Shown here: piece by piece, positions 1 to 7,618 of the stretch | Position numbering within the stretch: the stretch's first letter is position 1 | How the letters are laid out: every line of letters begins with the position of its first letter | Assembly (NCBI RefSeq): GCF_017114865.1 | Contig: NZ_JADEYH010000006.1 | Span: forward strand, 62,001 to 126,000 | Direction: 5' to 3' | DNA: 64,000 nucleotides | Source: Streptomyces verrucosisporus | GTDB lineage: Bacteria; Actinomycetota; Actinomycetes; Streptomycetales; Streptomycetaceae | Program-made: the position numbers and the translations under genes | The notes under the pieces: generated by a model | Seen by the model: only the letters and a program-made list of their open reading frames with translations | Database searches by the model: none | Told to the model about the DNA's origin: nothing

Positions 1-164
1 CAGGCCTTGCGGCTGACGACCGCGGGCCGTGGCGCGGTGTAGGCGGTGGCGGGGCCGGCGGTATCCGGCACCGGGGGATCGAGGAGATGGGCGGGAACGT
101 CCCGCGCCACCAGCAGTGCCAGCGGCAGAAGGGCGGCGCCCAGCACGAGTCGTGGGTACCACAT
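1..164 (-). CDS. Secreted protein, N-terminus only (possible PGRP-type amidase)
   Basis: ATG at 164..162 opens 54 codons that run off the left edge. The N-terminus has a hydrophobic run (VLGAALLPLALLVA) after a single Arg, which looks like a signal peptide or anchor, followed by a Pro/Ala-rich stretch. The last visible residues (RPAVVSRKA) resemble the entry into the peptidoglycan-recognition/amidase_2 domain of Streptomyces secreted N-acetylmuramoyl-L-alanine amidases, but the catalytic domain lies outside the window, so the function is a guess from nine residues. Transcribed leftward; nothing ties it to the Hsp90/TPR genes upstream of it, which end in a strong hairpin. Confidence 0.5.
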   Translation of the reverse strand, partial: MWYPRLVLGAALLPLALLVARDVPAHLLDPPVPDTAGPATAYTAPRPAVVSRKA

Positions 165-312
165 GCCCCCACCCTGCCCCGGCTCGCCGCGGATCTCGCG
201 GCCGGCAGGGCCGGTCGGGTGACGGCGAACGACCGCCCGGAAAGATGTTTGTGCAGCTCAAAGGGTAGATCAGGGGGGGTCGAGGCGGGCCCCGCCCGCG
301 CGGCCGAACGCG

Positions 313-357
313 GGCTTCCCGGCCGGGACGGCGGTGTGCCGTCCCGGCCGGGAAGCC
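313..357 (-). terminator. Hairpin terminator after the TPR gene
   Basis: A 20-bp perfect inverted repeat (arms 313-332 and 338-357, 5-nt loop) sits 35 bp after the stop of the minus-strand TPR gene. No T-tract, as is usual for Streptomyces terminators. Confidence 0.75.
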
Positions 358-391
358 GCTACAGGGCTCAGCGGATCGGTTGCCCGACCGC

Positions 392-3352
392 TCAGCGGGA
401 GGCCATGTCCTCGCGCAGCGCTGTGAGGATCCTGGCCGCTTCCTCCAGTCCCGCCCCGGCGCAGCGGCGGACCGCCGCGTCCAGGCGGGCCACGGCGTCC
501 TTCGGCCGTTCCAGCCCGTTGCCCTCGATCAGGGCGGCCAGCCGTGCCGTCTCCGCCCGGCCCGCCTCCCCGTCCGGGCCGCCCCCCGCCAGGCGCGAGT
601 CGGCCCGGTCCGCCTCGGCGAGCGCCTCCTCGAAGCGCTCGGCGCGGGCCAGGCAGCGGGCGCGGCACAGGTGGTTGTGGCCGGTGTGGTACCAGTGGGG
701 GAACTCCTCCGGGTCCTCGGGGACCTCGGCCAGCAACTCGTCGGCGGTGGCCAGGTGGTCGAGAGCCGCCTGAAGGTCCTCCTCCTCGCCGCGCGTGGCG
801 AGGTCGGCGAACTCCCGGAGCATCTCCAGGACCGGTACCGGGCTCGGCGCCCGGCGGTGGGAGGCCAGAGCGCGTTCGCGCGCGGCCCCGGCCTCCTGGG
901 GGCGGCCCGCCCGGGCCAGTGTCGCGGCCGCCTGGGAGGCGACCATGGTGTGGGTGAACTGCTCCTCCCACCCGGCCACCGTGTCGGCCAGGCCCAGGAA
1001 CTCCTCGGCCGCCGCGCGGTGCTCCTCCAGATCCGTCAGTCCCCGGGCGAGGGTGAGGCGGATCTGGGCGAGCAGCCGCTCGTCGAGCGGACCGCCTGAT
1101 TCCGCGCCGCCCTCGCGGGCCACGGACTCCAGCACCGCGACGGCGTCCTCCGGCTGCCCGGAGGCGGCCAGGGCGTCGGCGAGTTCCAGACGGCACTCGG
1201 CTGCGCCGTTGTGGTCCCCCTCCCTCTCCATCCGGGCGGCGGCCTCTGACAGGTGGCGGACGGCACCGGAGAGCTCACCGGCGTGCCGGCAGGCGTGGCC
1301 GAGCATCGCGTGGACGGCCGTGACCGGGAAGGAGCGGTCGTCGTACCGCGCGGCCCGGGCCATGGCCTGCCGGAACACCTCGGCCGCCTCCCCCGGCCGG
1401 CCGGTGCGCATCAGGATCTGGCCCAGCAGCAGCATGCCGCGGGTCGCCCGCCACGGAGTGCCGGTCTCCTCCAGGATCTCCTGGGAGCGCCGCTGCCGTT
1501 CGACGGCCTCCTCGATGCGCCCGGTGCGGGCGGCGATGTCGGCTTCGTAGAGGTGGGCGGCGGCCCTCTGGTGGGGGATCTCCCAGCGTTCGGCCGCCGC
1601 GTGCAGCGCCGCGACCGCATCCTGGAAGCGCGCGGCGGTCTCCGGGCCGGCGTCCGGCAGCACGTCGACCAGCTCGGTGTGCGCGGCGAAGGCCCGGCAG
1701 TGGAGTACGACGAGGTACTTGTCCGGCCGGAAGTCCGCATCCGGCTCCCGGTCCCCGCCGGGGAGCATCCGTTCGGCGAGCTCCAGCAGGGGCTCCAGTT
1801 CCCGCCGTACCGCGAGGTGCTCGGCGGGCTTGCCGGCGGATTCCTCACCGTGCTCACCGTGTCCCTTCCCGGCCCTGGGCCGGCAGGCCACGCGGGCCCG
1901 GGCGGCCAGCTCGTGCCAGGGCAGACCGGCCCGGGCGTAGAGGCCGGCCGCCTCGGCCATCGCGGCCCGGCCGTCCCCGCCCCCCTCGTCCTCGGCGAAC
2001 GCGCGCTGCTCGGCCAGCTCGGCCAGGAGCAGGTCCCGGTGGCCGAGCGCGGGGTCGTGGACGTATCCGCCGGCGGCCACGCGCTCGGCGACGCGCTCCC
2101 ACAGCGGTGTGTCACCGGGGTGCCCCTGGTCGGCCAGCCGCCGTGCCTCGGCGACCAGCTCGGCGAAGTCCTCGGGGACGGCCACCCGGTGTGCGGCGGC
2201 GGGCGCGGGCTCCGCGGCGGCCCCGCCGTCCTTCGGGCCGGTCAGCGGGGTGACGCGCAGCCCCAGCGCGAGCGGCTCGTCCAGCGGGGGGCGCCGCTCC
2301 AGGCGCTCGCGGCGGCGCTCGCCGACCGCCGCGGTGCCGTTGCGCCGGTCGAACGCGGCGGCCAGCTCGTCCGCCTCGGCCCCGATCTCCTCGTTCAGCG
2401 TCCGCGCCGTCCACTGCCGCCCGGGCGGCCCGGCGACGGGTGTGTCGGCGTACCCCTGCTCCACGAGGCGGCCGAGCAGCACCTGGACGCCGGTGAGGAA
2501 GGCCAGCCGCGCCTTGGGGGCACCGGTGGCTTCGAACAGTCCGCGGTTCTCGGCGAGGATCTCCAGTCCGCGGCCCTCGTTGCGGGTCAGGGCGCAGAAC
2601 TCCAGGTGGAGGCCGATCTCCTCGGCCATCCCCGTCTTGCCGCGGGCGTAGCGGTATCCGGCCAGATGGTGCGAGCGGGCCTCGTCCACGCGGCCGGTGC
2701 GCAGCAGCGGGAGCAGTGCGAAGGCGTGGCTGACGTACGGCTCCTCCTGGCAGCTCACGGCCCCGGCGAACAGCGGCGCCCAGATCCGCAGGGCCTGCTC
2801 GTCCTCCTCCAGGGCGACGTGGTGCAGCGCCCGGTGGCGTATCTCGCACGCCTCGCAGTCGCTCAGCGGCTCCCGGGGCCGGGTCACCCACAGGTCGTAG
2901 GCGGACTCCAGGCCGCTGCCGGTGTGCAGCGCGACGCGGTGGGCCATGGCCGCCACCGGCTGCATGCCGTGGCCGGCCTCGCGGTAGCGTTCGCGCATCC
3001 GGCCGATCCACTGCTCGACGGTGGCCAGCGGTACGTCCGGCACCTCCAGCAGCGAGGTCGTCACCCACTTGAAGCGCCAGTAGACCTGGTGGCCCTCCCA
3101 CTCGCTGAAGGCGCCGCGGTCCTCGTCCCACAGTTGGAGCAGCCGGGCGAAGACCACCGGCGACTTACGGTGCTCGCCGGTGTACTCGTAGGACTCCATC
3201 AGCTCCAGCAGCGCGGTGACGAGAAGGCCCTTTTCCTCGAACTGCCCGGCGGCTTCGACCAGTTCCTCGGCCCGCACCGTCCGGGGCAGGCCGTAGGGGC
3301 GTTCGTCGTTCTCCCGCAGCGCGTCGAGCACGGCCTCCGGGGTCTCCAGCAT
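392..3352 (-). CDS. Tetratricopeptide-repeat protein (986 aa), partner of Hsp90-family gene
   Basis: Large cytoplasmic helical-repeat protein. The C-terminal half has recognisable TPR-like helix pairs (for example GRIEEAVERQRRSQEI, GRPGEAAEVFRQAMARAAR, GQPEDAVAVLESV); the N-terminal 300 residues are less regular but also helical. The start ATG (3352..3350) shares its first base with the last base of the Hsp90 gene stop (TGATG), with an AAGGAG ribosome site just upstream, so the two are translationally coupled. TPR proteins commonly act as Hsp90 co-chaperones or client adaptors; a role as partner of the upstream Hsp90-like ATPase is inference from coupling. No signal peptide or membrane segment seen. 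The reading frame stays open far upstream of this ATG, but that extension overlaps the Hsp90 gene and is a shadow. Confidence 0.85.
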   Translation of the reverse strand: MLETPEAVLDALRENDERPYGLPRTVRAEELVEAAGQFEEKGLLVTALLELMESYEYTGEHRKSPVVFARLLQLWDEDRGAFSEWEGHQVYWRFKWVTTSLLEVPDVPLATVEQWIGRMRERYREAGHGMQPVAAMAHRVALHTGSGLESAYDLWVTRPREPLSDCEACEIRHRALHHVALEEDEQALRIWAPLFAGAVSCQEEPYVSHAFALLPLLRTGRVDEARSHHLAGYRYARGKTGMAEEIGLHLEFCALTRNEGRGLEILAENRGLFEATGAPKARLAFLTGVQVLLGRLVEQGYADTPVAGPPGRQWTARTLNEEIGAEADELAAAFDRRNGTAAVGERRRERLERRPPLDEPLALGLRVTPLTGPKDGGAAAEPAPAAAHRVAVPEDFAELVAEARRLADQGHPGDTPLWERVAERVAAGGYVHDPALGHRDLLLAELAEQRAFAEDEGGGDGRAAMAEAAGLYARAGLPWHELAARARVACRPRAGKGHGEHGEESAGKPAEHLAVRRELEPLLELAERMLPGGDREPDADFRPDKYLVVLHCRAFAAHTELVDVLPDAGPETAARFQDAVAALHAAAERWEIPHQRAAAHLYEADIAARTGRIEEAVERQRRSQEILEETGTPWRATRGMLLLGQILMRTGRPGEAAEVFRQAMARAARYDDRSFPVTAVHAMLGHACRHAGELSGAVRHLSEAAARMEREGDHNGAAECRLELADALAASGQPEDAVAVLESVAREGGAESGGPLDERLLAQIRLTLARGLTDLEEHRAAAEEFLGLADTVAGWEEQFTHTMVASQAAATLARAGRPQEAGAARERALASHRRAPSPVPVLEMLREFADLATRGEEEDLQAALDHLATADELLAEVPEDPEEFPHWYHTGHNHLCRARCLARAERFEEALAEADRADSRLAGGGPDGEAGRAETARLAALIEGNGLERPKDAVARLDAAVRRCAGAGLEEAARILTALREDMASR

Positions 3353-5214
3353 CACGGCTCCTTCCGGGACACCGGGCCGCCAGGGGTGTCGGCCCGGTCG
3401 TGCATGGCGTGGTCGAGCAGGCCGAGGAAGGCCCGGTTGAGCAGCGCGCTCTCGGCGGCGCGCAGCGGGCGGCGGCTGAGCAGCAGCGCCTGCCCGTACA
3501 GTGCCTCCGCCGTGGCGGTGGCCAGTCCGCGTTCGGTGATCGTCGCCGCGCGGCGGACCAGCGGGTTGAGGTGGTTGAGGACCAGTTGGGCGCGGGGGGC
3601 CTCGGTGCGCAGGGAGCCGAGGATGTCGGCCCACAGTCCGTCGCCGGTGCCGGACAGTTCGGAGCGGGTGCGTTCGTGCCGGGCCTCCCGGTTGTCCAGC
3701 AGGAGGGCGGGGGCGGTCACCGGCTGGAAGCTGCGCAGCACCACGTCGCAGTCGTGGACGCCGATCACCTCGCGGGCCACGGCCAGGAAGGAGGCGGCGG
3801 CCAGTTCGGCGGCGGGCTCCACCGCGTCCAGGTGCGCGGTGACGGTGGCCGGGTCCAGGTCGCCGACGGTGGTGCCGGAGCGTATCTCCGGCAGCCGGTG
3901 CACCAGGTCCCGGTCGTAGGTGTAGCCGCCGTTGACGACTCCGAGGCCGGCCGCCGCGGCGATCGGCGCGACCTGCCGGAACTCCTCCACGCTCCGGGTG
4001 ACCAGGATCGTGGGGTGGCTGCGGGCGAACTCGTCCAGGGTGACGTTGCCGTCGGTCGTCTCGAAGGGAAGCCACGGCAGCAGCATCCGCAGCAGCGCGT
4101 CGTCGTGGCGGGCCAGTGCCTTGACGGCCAGGTGGTGGGTCTCGATGAAGCGGTGCAGGAGGGCGGGATCGCCGGCGGCCAGGCCGGTGAGCCAGTCGCG
4201 CAGCCGGTCGCCGAGCGCGTCGCGTACGGCGTCGAGCGTCTCGTCCTCGTACAGCGACTCGCGGGAGGCGGTAGGCCGCAGACCGGTGGTGTCCACCACG
4301 CAGCGCACGAAGAACGCCCAGTCGGGCAGGAGTTCGGGCGCCTGGTCCGACAGGAGCATGCCCTTGAGGTGCACCCGGTGGCCGGCTCGCCGGGAGGGGC
4401 TGACGGCGGTCGGCAGGACGTAGGCGACGCCGCGCAGCCCGACGACGGGCAGGTCCAGTTCGACGGTGTCCAGCGGGGTGAAGCCGAAGGTGGAGCGGCA
4501 GTGCTCGGCCAGCGCCTCGCGGCGGGCCCGCGGGGAGGCGTGGCGCTCCTGCCACGGCGGGGTCCGGTCGATGCGGGCGGCCGTGCCGCGGGCGTCGGTC
4601 ACGGTGACCTCGTGCGGCAGCAGACCGCCGTAGTGCCGGGCCAGCTCCAGAACCCGGTCGGGACGTGTCCACTCGGTGCCGTCCGCACGGGGGGTGAGCC
4701 GCACCGTGGTGCCCGGCTCCGGCCTGGTGTGCGGGGGCAGGGTGCGGATGGTGTAGCTGCCGTCGGCGCGGCCGCGCCATTCGACGACCGGCGCGTCGGA
4801 GGTGGCCGCCGAGCGGCTGACCACGGTGATCTCGTCGGCCACCACGAAGCAGGCGAGCAGTCCGATGCCGAACTGGCCGATGAACTCCGAGCGGGCCGAG
4901 GCGATGGCCGTTCCGTCGAGGCCTCCGTCGGCGGAGCGCTTGGAGCTGCGGCCGATCGTCGCCAGGAAGGTGTGGACGTCCTTCTCGGACAGGCCGACGC
5001 CGGTGTCCGTGACGGTGAGCGTCTCACCGGTCTCCACGGTGATCCGGGCAGGGGCGCCCGGGGACAGTGCCCGGCGGGCGGTGATGGCGTCCACCGCGTT
5101 CTGCAACAGCTCGCGCAGGTAGACGCGGGGGCTGGAGTAGAGGTGGCGGGAGAGCAGGTCGACCAGGCCGCGCAGATCGACCTGGAAGGTGTGGGACGTC
5201 TGATGCTGGGACAC
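3352..5214 (-). CDS. Hsp90-family (HtpG-like) ATPase, 620 aa
   Basis: GHKL-type ATPase of the Hsp90 family. The N box (LLQNAVDAI, about residues 36-44, with the catalytic-region Glu two residues before it), the G1 loop DTGVGL (about 70) and the G2 loop GQFGIGLL (about 113) are all present, followed by a middle domain and a C-terminal region. 620 aa is close to bacterial HtpG, but the middle and C-terminal parts diverge from E. coli HtpG, typical of the actinobacterial Hsp90-like branch found next to a TPR gene. Start is GTG 5214..5212; the ribosome site (GGAAG) is weak and somewhat distant. The stop overlaps the start of the TPR gene by one base, implying a two-gene unit. The gene upstream (5287-6306) is co-oriented with a 72-bp gap. 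Confidence 0.88.
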   Translation of the reverse strand: MSQHQTSHTFQVDLRGLVDLLSRHLYSSPRVYLRELLQNAVDAITARRALSPGAPARITVETGETLTVTDTGVGLSEKDVHTFLATIGRSSKRSADGGLDGTAIASARSEFIGQFGIGLLACFVVADEITVVSRSAATSDAPVVEWRGRADGSYTIRTLPPHTRPEPGTTVRLTPRADGTEWTRPDRVLELARHYGGLLPHEVTVTDARGTAARIDRTPPWQERHASPRARREALAEHCRSTFGFTPLDTVELDLPVVGLRGVAYVLPTAVSPSRRAGHRVHLKGMLLSDQAPELLPDWAFFVRCVVDTTGLRPTASRESLYEDETLDAVRDALGDRLRDWLTGLAAGDPALLHRFIETHHLAVKALARHDDALLRMLLPWLPFETTDGNVTLDEFARSHPTILVTRSVEEFRQVAPIAAAAGLGVVNGGYTYDRDLVHRLPEIRSGTTVGDLDPATVTAHLDAVEPAAELAAASFLAVAREVIGVHDCDVVLRSFQPVTAPALLLDNREARHERTRSELSGTGDGLWADILGSLRTEAPRAQLVLNHLNPLVRRAATITERGLATATAEALYGQALLLSRRPLRAAESALLNRAFLGLLDHAMHDRADTPGGPVSRKEP

Positions 5215-5286
5215 CGGGTGGGCTTTCTTCCGTGGGTGGCGGGAGGGGCCGCCGAGTCGGCGGGACGGTGGGGCGGGACGGCTCGG

Positions 5287-6306
5287 TCAGCGGCCGGCGC
5301 GCGAGCGCCACTTGCGGAACGCCGCGACCGGATCGCCGGAGTCGAGGTACTGCCAGGGGAACTCGGTGACCCGTCCCTCCAGCGGCGCGAAGGCGGCGGC
5401 CGCGGCCTCTCGCTCGCCGGCCAGCGAGAGGGCCATGGCGAAGGTGTTGTGCACGCCGATCCAGTCGTGCGGACGTCCGAAGGCCGGGTCCCCGATGGAC
5501 CGGTGGGCGGCCTCCAGCAGCCGGGCGCGTACGTCGGGGCGGCCGATGTACGCCGCGTCCTCCCCCGGCTCCAGGTCCAGCCAGTGCTCCAGGTGGGCGA
5601 GGGCCACCAGTTCGCCCAGCGGGCTGCCCTCGGGGGCCGAGAGCATCGACTCGCGCGCGAACTCGTGCATCTCCTCGTGCGAGCCGCCCCACTTGGCGCA
5701 CAGCTGCTGCAGGTGCTGCCGGTGCGCGCCCGGGTGCCCGGGGCAGCGGCGCACCGCCGCCTCGAAGCGGAGGCGGGCGATCCGGGGTCCGACCTGGAGG
5801 CCGCGCCCGGAGACCTGGAGCATGAACCAGGGGGCGACCCACTCCGGCTCGCGCTCGGCCACCCGGTACAGCAGGTCCTCGGCGACCTCCAGCCGCTGGT
5901 GGAAGACCCGGAACTGCTCGCGGGAGACCTGGGAGGCCCGCGCGCCGGTGCGGGCCTCCCAGGCCCAGTCGATGTGGTGCGCGCCGGCCATGAGCAGGGC
6001 CAGGGTCCCGTCCGGCTCGTGGTCCATGACACGGCCCATCAGCTCGGTGGTGCCCGGCGCCTTGGAGGCGTGCCACACCAGCCGGCACAGCTCCTCCCCG
6101 TCGGTCACGGCCGCCAGCCGCTCGCGGACGGCGGGCCAGTCCCCCGCTCCGACCGCCTCCCGCAGCCGGGCCAGCTCCGGATCGCCGAAGTCGTCGACCA
6201 GCCGTGCCGCCGGTCTGCGCTTCCACGGCCCGAACGGGAACACCGGCCGGCGCCGTCCGCCCGCCGACTGCTCCCCGGCCGCGGAGTGCCGACTAATGGT
6301 TGCCAT
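5287..6306 (-). CDS. Conserved hypothetical protein (339 aa), helical repeats
   Basis: I do not recognise a named family. The protein is rich in Trp, Glu and Arg with helical segments reminiscent of TPR/Sel1-like repeats (RLEVAEDLLYRVAEREPEW, RLRFEAAVRRCPGHPGAHRQ). No signal peptide or membrane helix. The start is placed at ATG 6306 because a GGGGGG ribosome site lies six bases upstream; the upstream in-frame ATG at 6312 would abut that site. Co-directional with the Hsp90-like gene (72-bp gap), so possibly the first gene of the same unit. Streptomyces genomes carry similar proteins of unknown role. Confidence 0.75.
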   Translation of the reverse strand: MATISRHSAAGEQSAGGRRRPVFPFGPWKRRPAARLVDDFGDPELARLREAVGAGDWPAVRERLAAVTDGEELCRLVWHASKAPGTTELMGRVMDHEPDGTLALLMAGAHHIDWAWEARTGARASQVSREQFRVFHQRLEVAEDLLYRVAEREPEWVAPWFMLQVSGRGLQVGPRIARLRFEAAVRRCPGHPGAHRQHLQQLCAKWGGSHEEMHEFARESMLSAPEGSPLGELVALAHLEHWLDLEPGEDAAYIGRPDVRARLLEAAHRSIGDPAFGRPHDWIGVHNTFAMALSLAGEREAAAAAFAPLEGRVTEFPWQYLDSGDPVAAFRKWRSRAGR

Positions 6307-6342
6307 GTACATCCCCCCGTGAAGCCCCGTCGGGGGCCGCTG

Positions 6343-6606
6343 ATGATCGTCCGGAGAACGAATATCATGCGGCACCGACAATGCTTCGGCCAGGGGTTTC
6401 CCGCCGGTGACAGTCAGTCACCGGCGGCGGCCGGTCCGGACGGGGAACACGGCCTGGTGGCCCGCGAGCGGCTGCGCGGATTCCCCGTCCGTACCCGCTA
6501 CCGCATCACCGCGGCGGGCCGTGCCGTACGGCCGCTGCCGGTGGAGCCGTGCCTCGCGGGGCTCGCGATCGATGCCGCGCGGAAGGACGCCGAGCCGCCC
6601 GGCTGA
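6343..6606 (+). pseudogene. Possible remnant of a winged-helix (HxlR/PadR-like) regulator
   Basis: An 87-codon plus-strand frame whose second half (LVARERLRGFPVRTRYRITAAGRAVRPL) resembles the wing and following helix of HxlR-type winged-helix regulators, where a basic strand is followed by a 'Y-x-L/I-T-x-x-G' strand-turn. The recognition helix that should precede it is missing; the first 35 codons look non-coding. If real it is a 3' fragment of a lost regulator. Overlaps no other gene. Weak evidence: a short similarity judged by eye. Confidence 0.3.
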
Positions 6607-6626
6607 CCGCGCCGGGCCGCCGGCGG

Positions 6627-6648
6627 CCGGGCGCGGAGCCGCGCCCGG
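6627..6648 (-). terminator. Hairpin after the DUF6098-like remnant
   Basis: 10-bp GC-only inverted repeat (6627-6636 / 6639-6648, 2-nt loop) directly abutting the stop codon of the minus-strand remnant at 6649. Confidence 0.5.
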
Positions 6649-6982
6649 TCAGCGGGAGGGCTGCGCCCCGCTTCCCGCGGTCCGGTCCAGCGGCCCCCAC
6701 CTCCCCCGTTGCCGGGCCACCTCCTCCGCCTCGAAGATCACCCGCGCGTCGGCCCGGGCGATCGGCTCCACCTCCCTGACCAGCGGCTCGTTGGCTCGGC
6801 GTCCAGCGCGTTGACGGACAGCCCCGGCAGCGGGACGCCTGTCAGGTCGTCCGTGCTGGCCGTCCACCCCAGATCGGCCCGGGGCCGCGGGACCAGCGGA
6901 CGTAAAGCCGCCCGCCGCTCTCGACCAGGCGGACCAGCTCGTCGGGGGAGGTGATCGGAGGCGGATCGGAAGAGACGGTCAT
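6649..6982 (-). pseudogene. Degraded DUF6098-type gene (frameshifts plus internal deletion)
   Basis: Start ATG 6982..6980 opens MTVSSDPPPITSPDELVRLV..., then SGGRLYVRWSRGP in one frame, STDDLTGVPLPGLSVNALDAEP in a second frame and NEPLVREVEPIARADARVI...RWGPLDRTA in a third. In order these match the pattern of the DUF6098 proteins common in Streptomyces, but the 40-50 residues normally found between 'SxNPLxxEP' and 'NEPL' are absent and the frames do not connect. The second break lies inside the sequence encoding both 'AEP' and 'ANEP' at about 6790-6800, consistent with a small deletion. Function of intact DUF6098 proteins is unknown. A sequencing error could explain one frame change but not the missing segment. 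Confidence 0.6.
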
Positions 6983-7275
6983 ACAGCGCTCGCTCCCCGG
7001 GTGCCGCCTGCCGCCCGGCCTCGGCCGGGCCCGCCGGGGCGGGCCCTCCTGCCGAAGGGCGGGGGCGCCGGAACGGCATACGACCGCGTGCCCCCGCGCC
7101 GGGGCCGGGAAAACCGGTCGGCTCCGGTGACCTGCGGCGATCGGCACAGGATGGGGCCGCGCCCGGGTTTCCCGGCCCCGGCGCCCATCCACTGGAGAAC
7201 GACACGTTTCCACCTTTTGCCAGCGGTTAGGCGATACAGGACAAGACGGTACGACACCACTGCGAGGAGGCCGTT

Positions 7276-7470
7276 ATGGGCAAGCTGGGCGACATGGCGA
7301 ACAAGGCCAAGAAGATGGCCAAGCGCCACCCCGACCAGGCGGACAAGGGCGTCGACCGCGCCGAGCAGACGATCGACGAGCGCACCGGCGGCAAGTACGA
7401 CACACAGACGGACAAGGCCTCCGAGTCCGTTCGCCGCTCCTACGGCAACGACGAGGACCAGCTGCGGTAG
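7276..7470 (+). CDS. MT0933-like small antitoxin-family protein (64 aa)
   Basis: Tiny, highly charged, helical protein of the layout MGKLGDMANKAKKMAKRHP-DQADKGVDRAEQTID-TGGKYDTQTDKASE, matching the MT0933/Rv0909-like antitoxin family that is widespread in Streptomyces. In mycobacteria such proteins can pair with a toxin, but no toxin gene is adjacent here; in Streptomyces most copies are orphans of unknown role. Good ribosome site GGAGG seven bases before ATG. Monocistronic: an excellent hairpin follows at 7503-7538 and the neighbouring ABC genes run the other way. Confidence 0.8.
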   Translation: MGKLGDMANKAKKMAKRHPDQADKGVDRAEQTIDERTGGKYDTQTDKASESVRRSYGNDEDQLR

Positions 7471-7502
7471 GGCGAACCGAGGCAGGGCCCTCGTACGGGC
7501 GG

Positions 7503-7538
7503 CGGGGCCGCCGGCGCTTGAAAGCGCCGGCGGCCCCG
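7503..7538 (+). terminator. Strong hairpin terminator after the antitoxin-like gene
   Basis: 16-bp perfect GC-rich inverted repeat (7503-7518 / 7523-7538) with a TGAA loop followed by TT, 32 bp after the stop codon. Confidence 0.85.
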
Positions 7539-7571
7539 TTGCCCTCCCTGTCCGCGGAAGCCCCCTCCGGA

Positions 7572-7618
7572 GGACTGAGGGCGTGTGACCGGCCCGTCGG
7601 CCCACACGCCCTCAGTCC
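7572..7618 (-). terminator. Inverted repeat overlapping the end of the ABC permease gene
   Basis: 16-bp perfect arms (7572-7587 / 7603-7618) with a 15-nt loop; the right arm contains the permease stop codon (7612-7614), so the stem forms at the very end of that transcript. Confidence 0.6.

Noticed and set aside
1253..3919. Long plus-strand open frame of 888 codons, and others opposite the Hsp90/TPR genes
   Set aside because: Composition is that of an antisense shadow; the minus strand carries recognisable Hsp90 and TPR motifs with ribosome sites.
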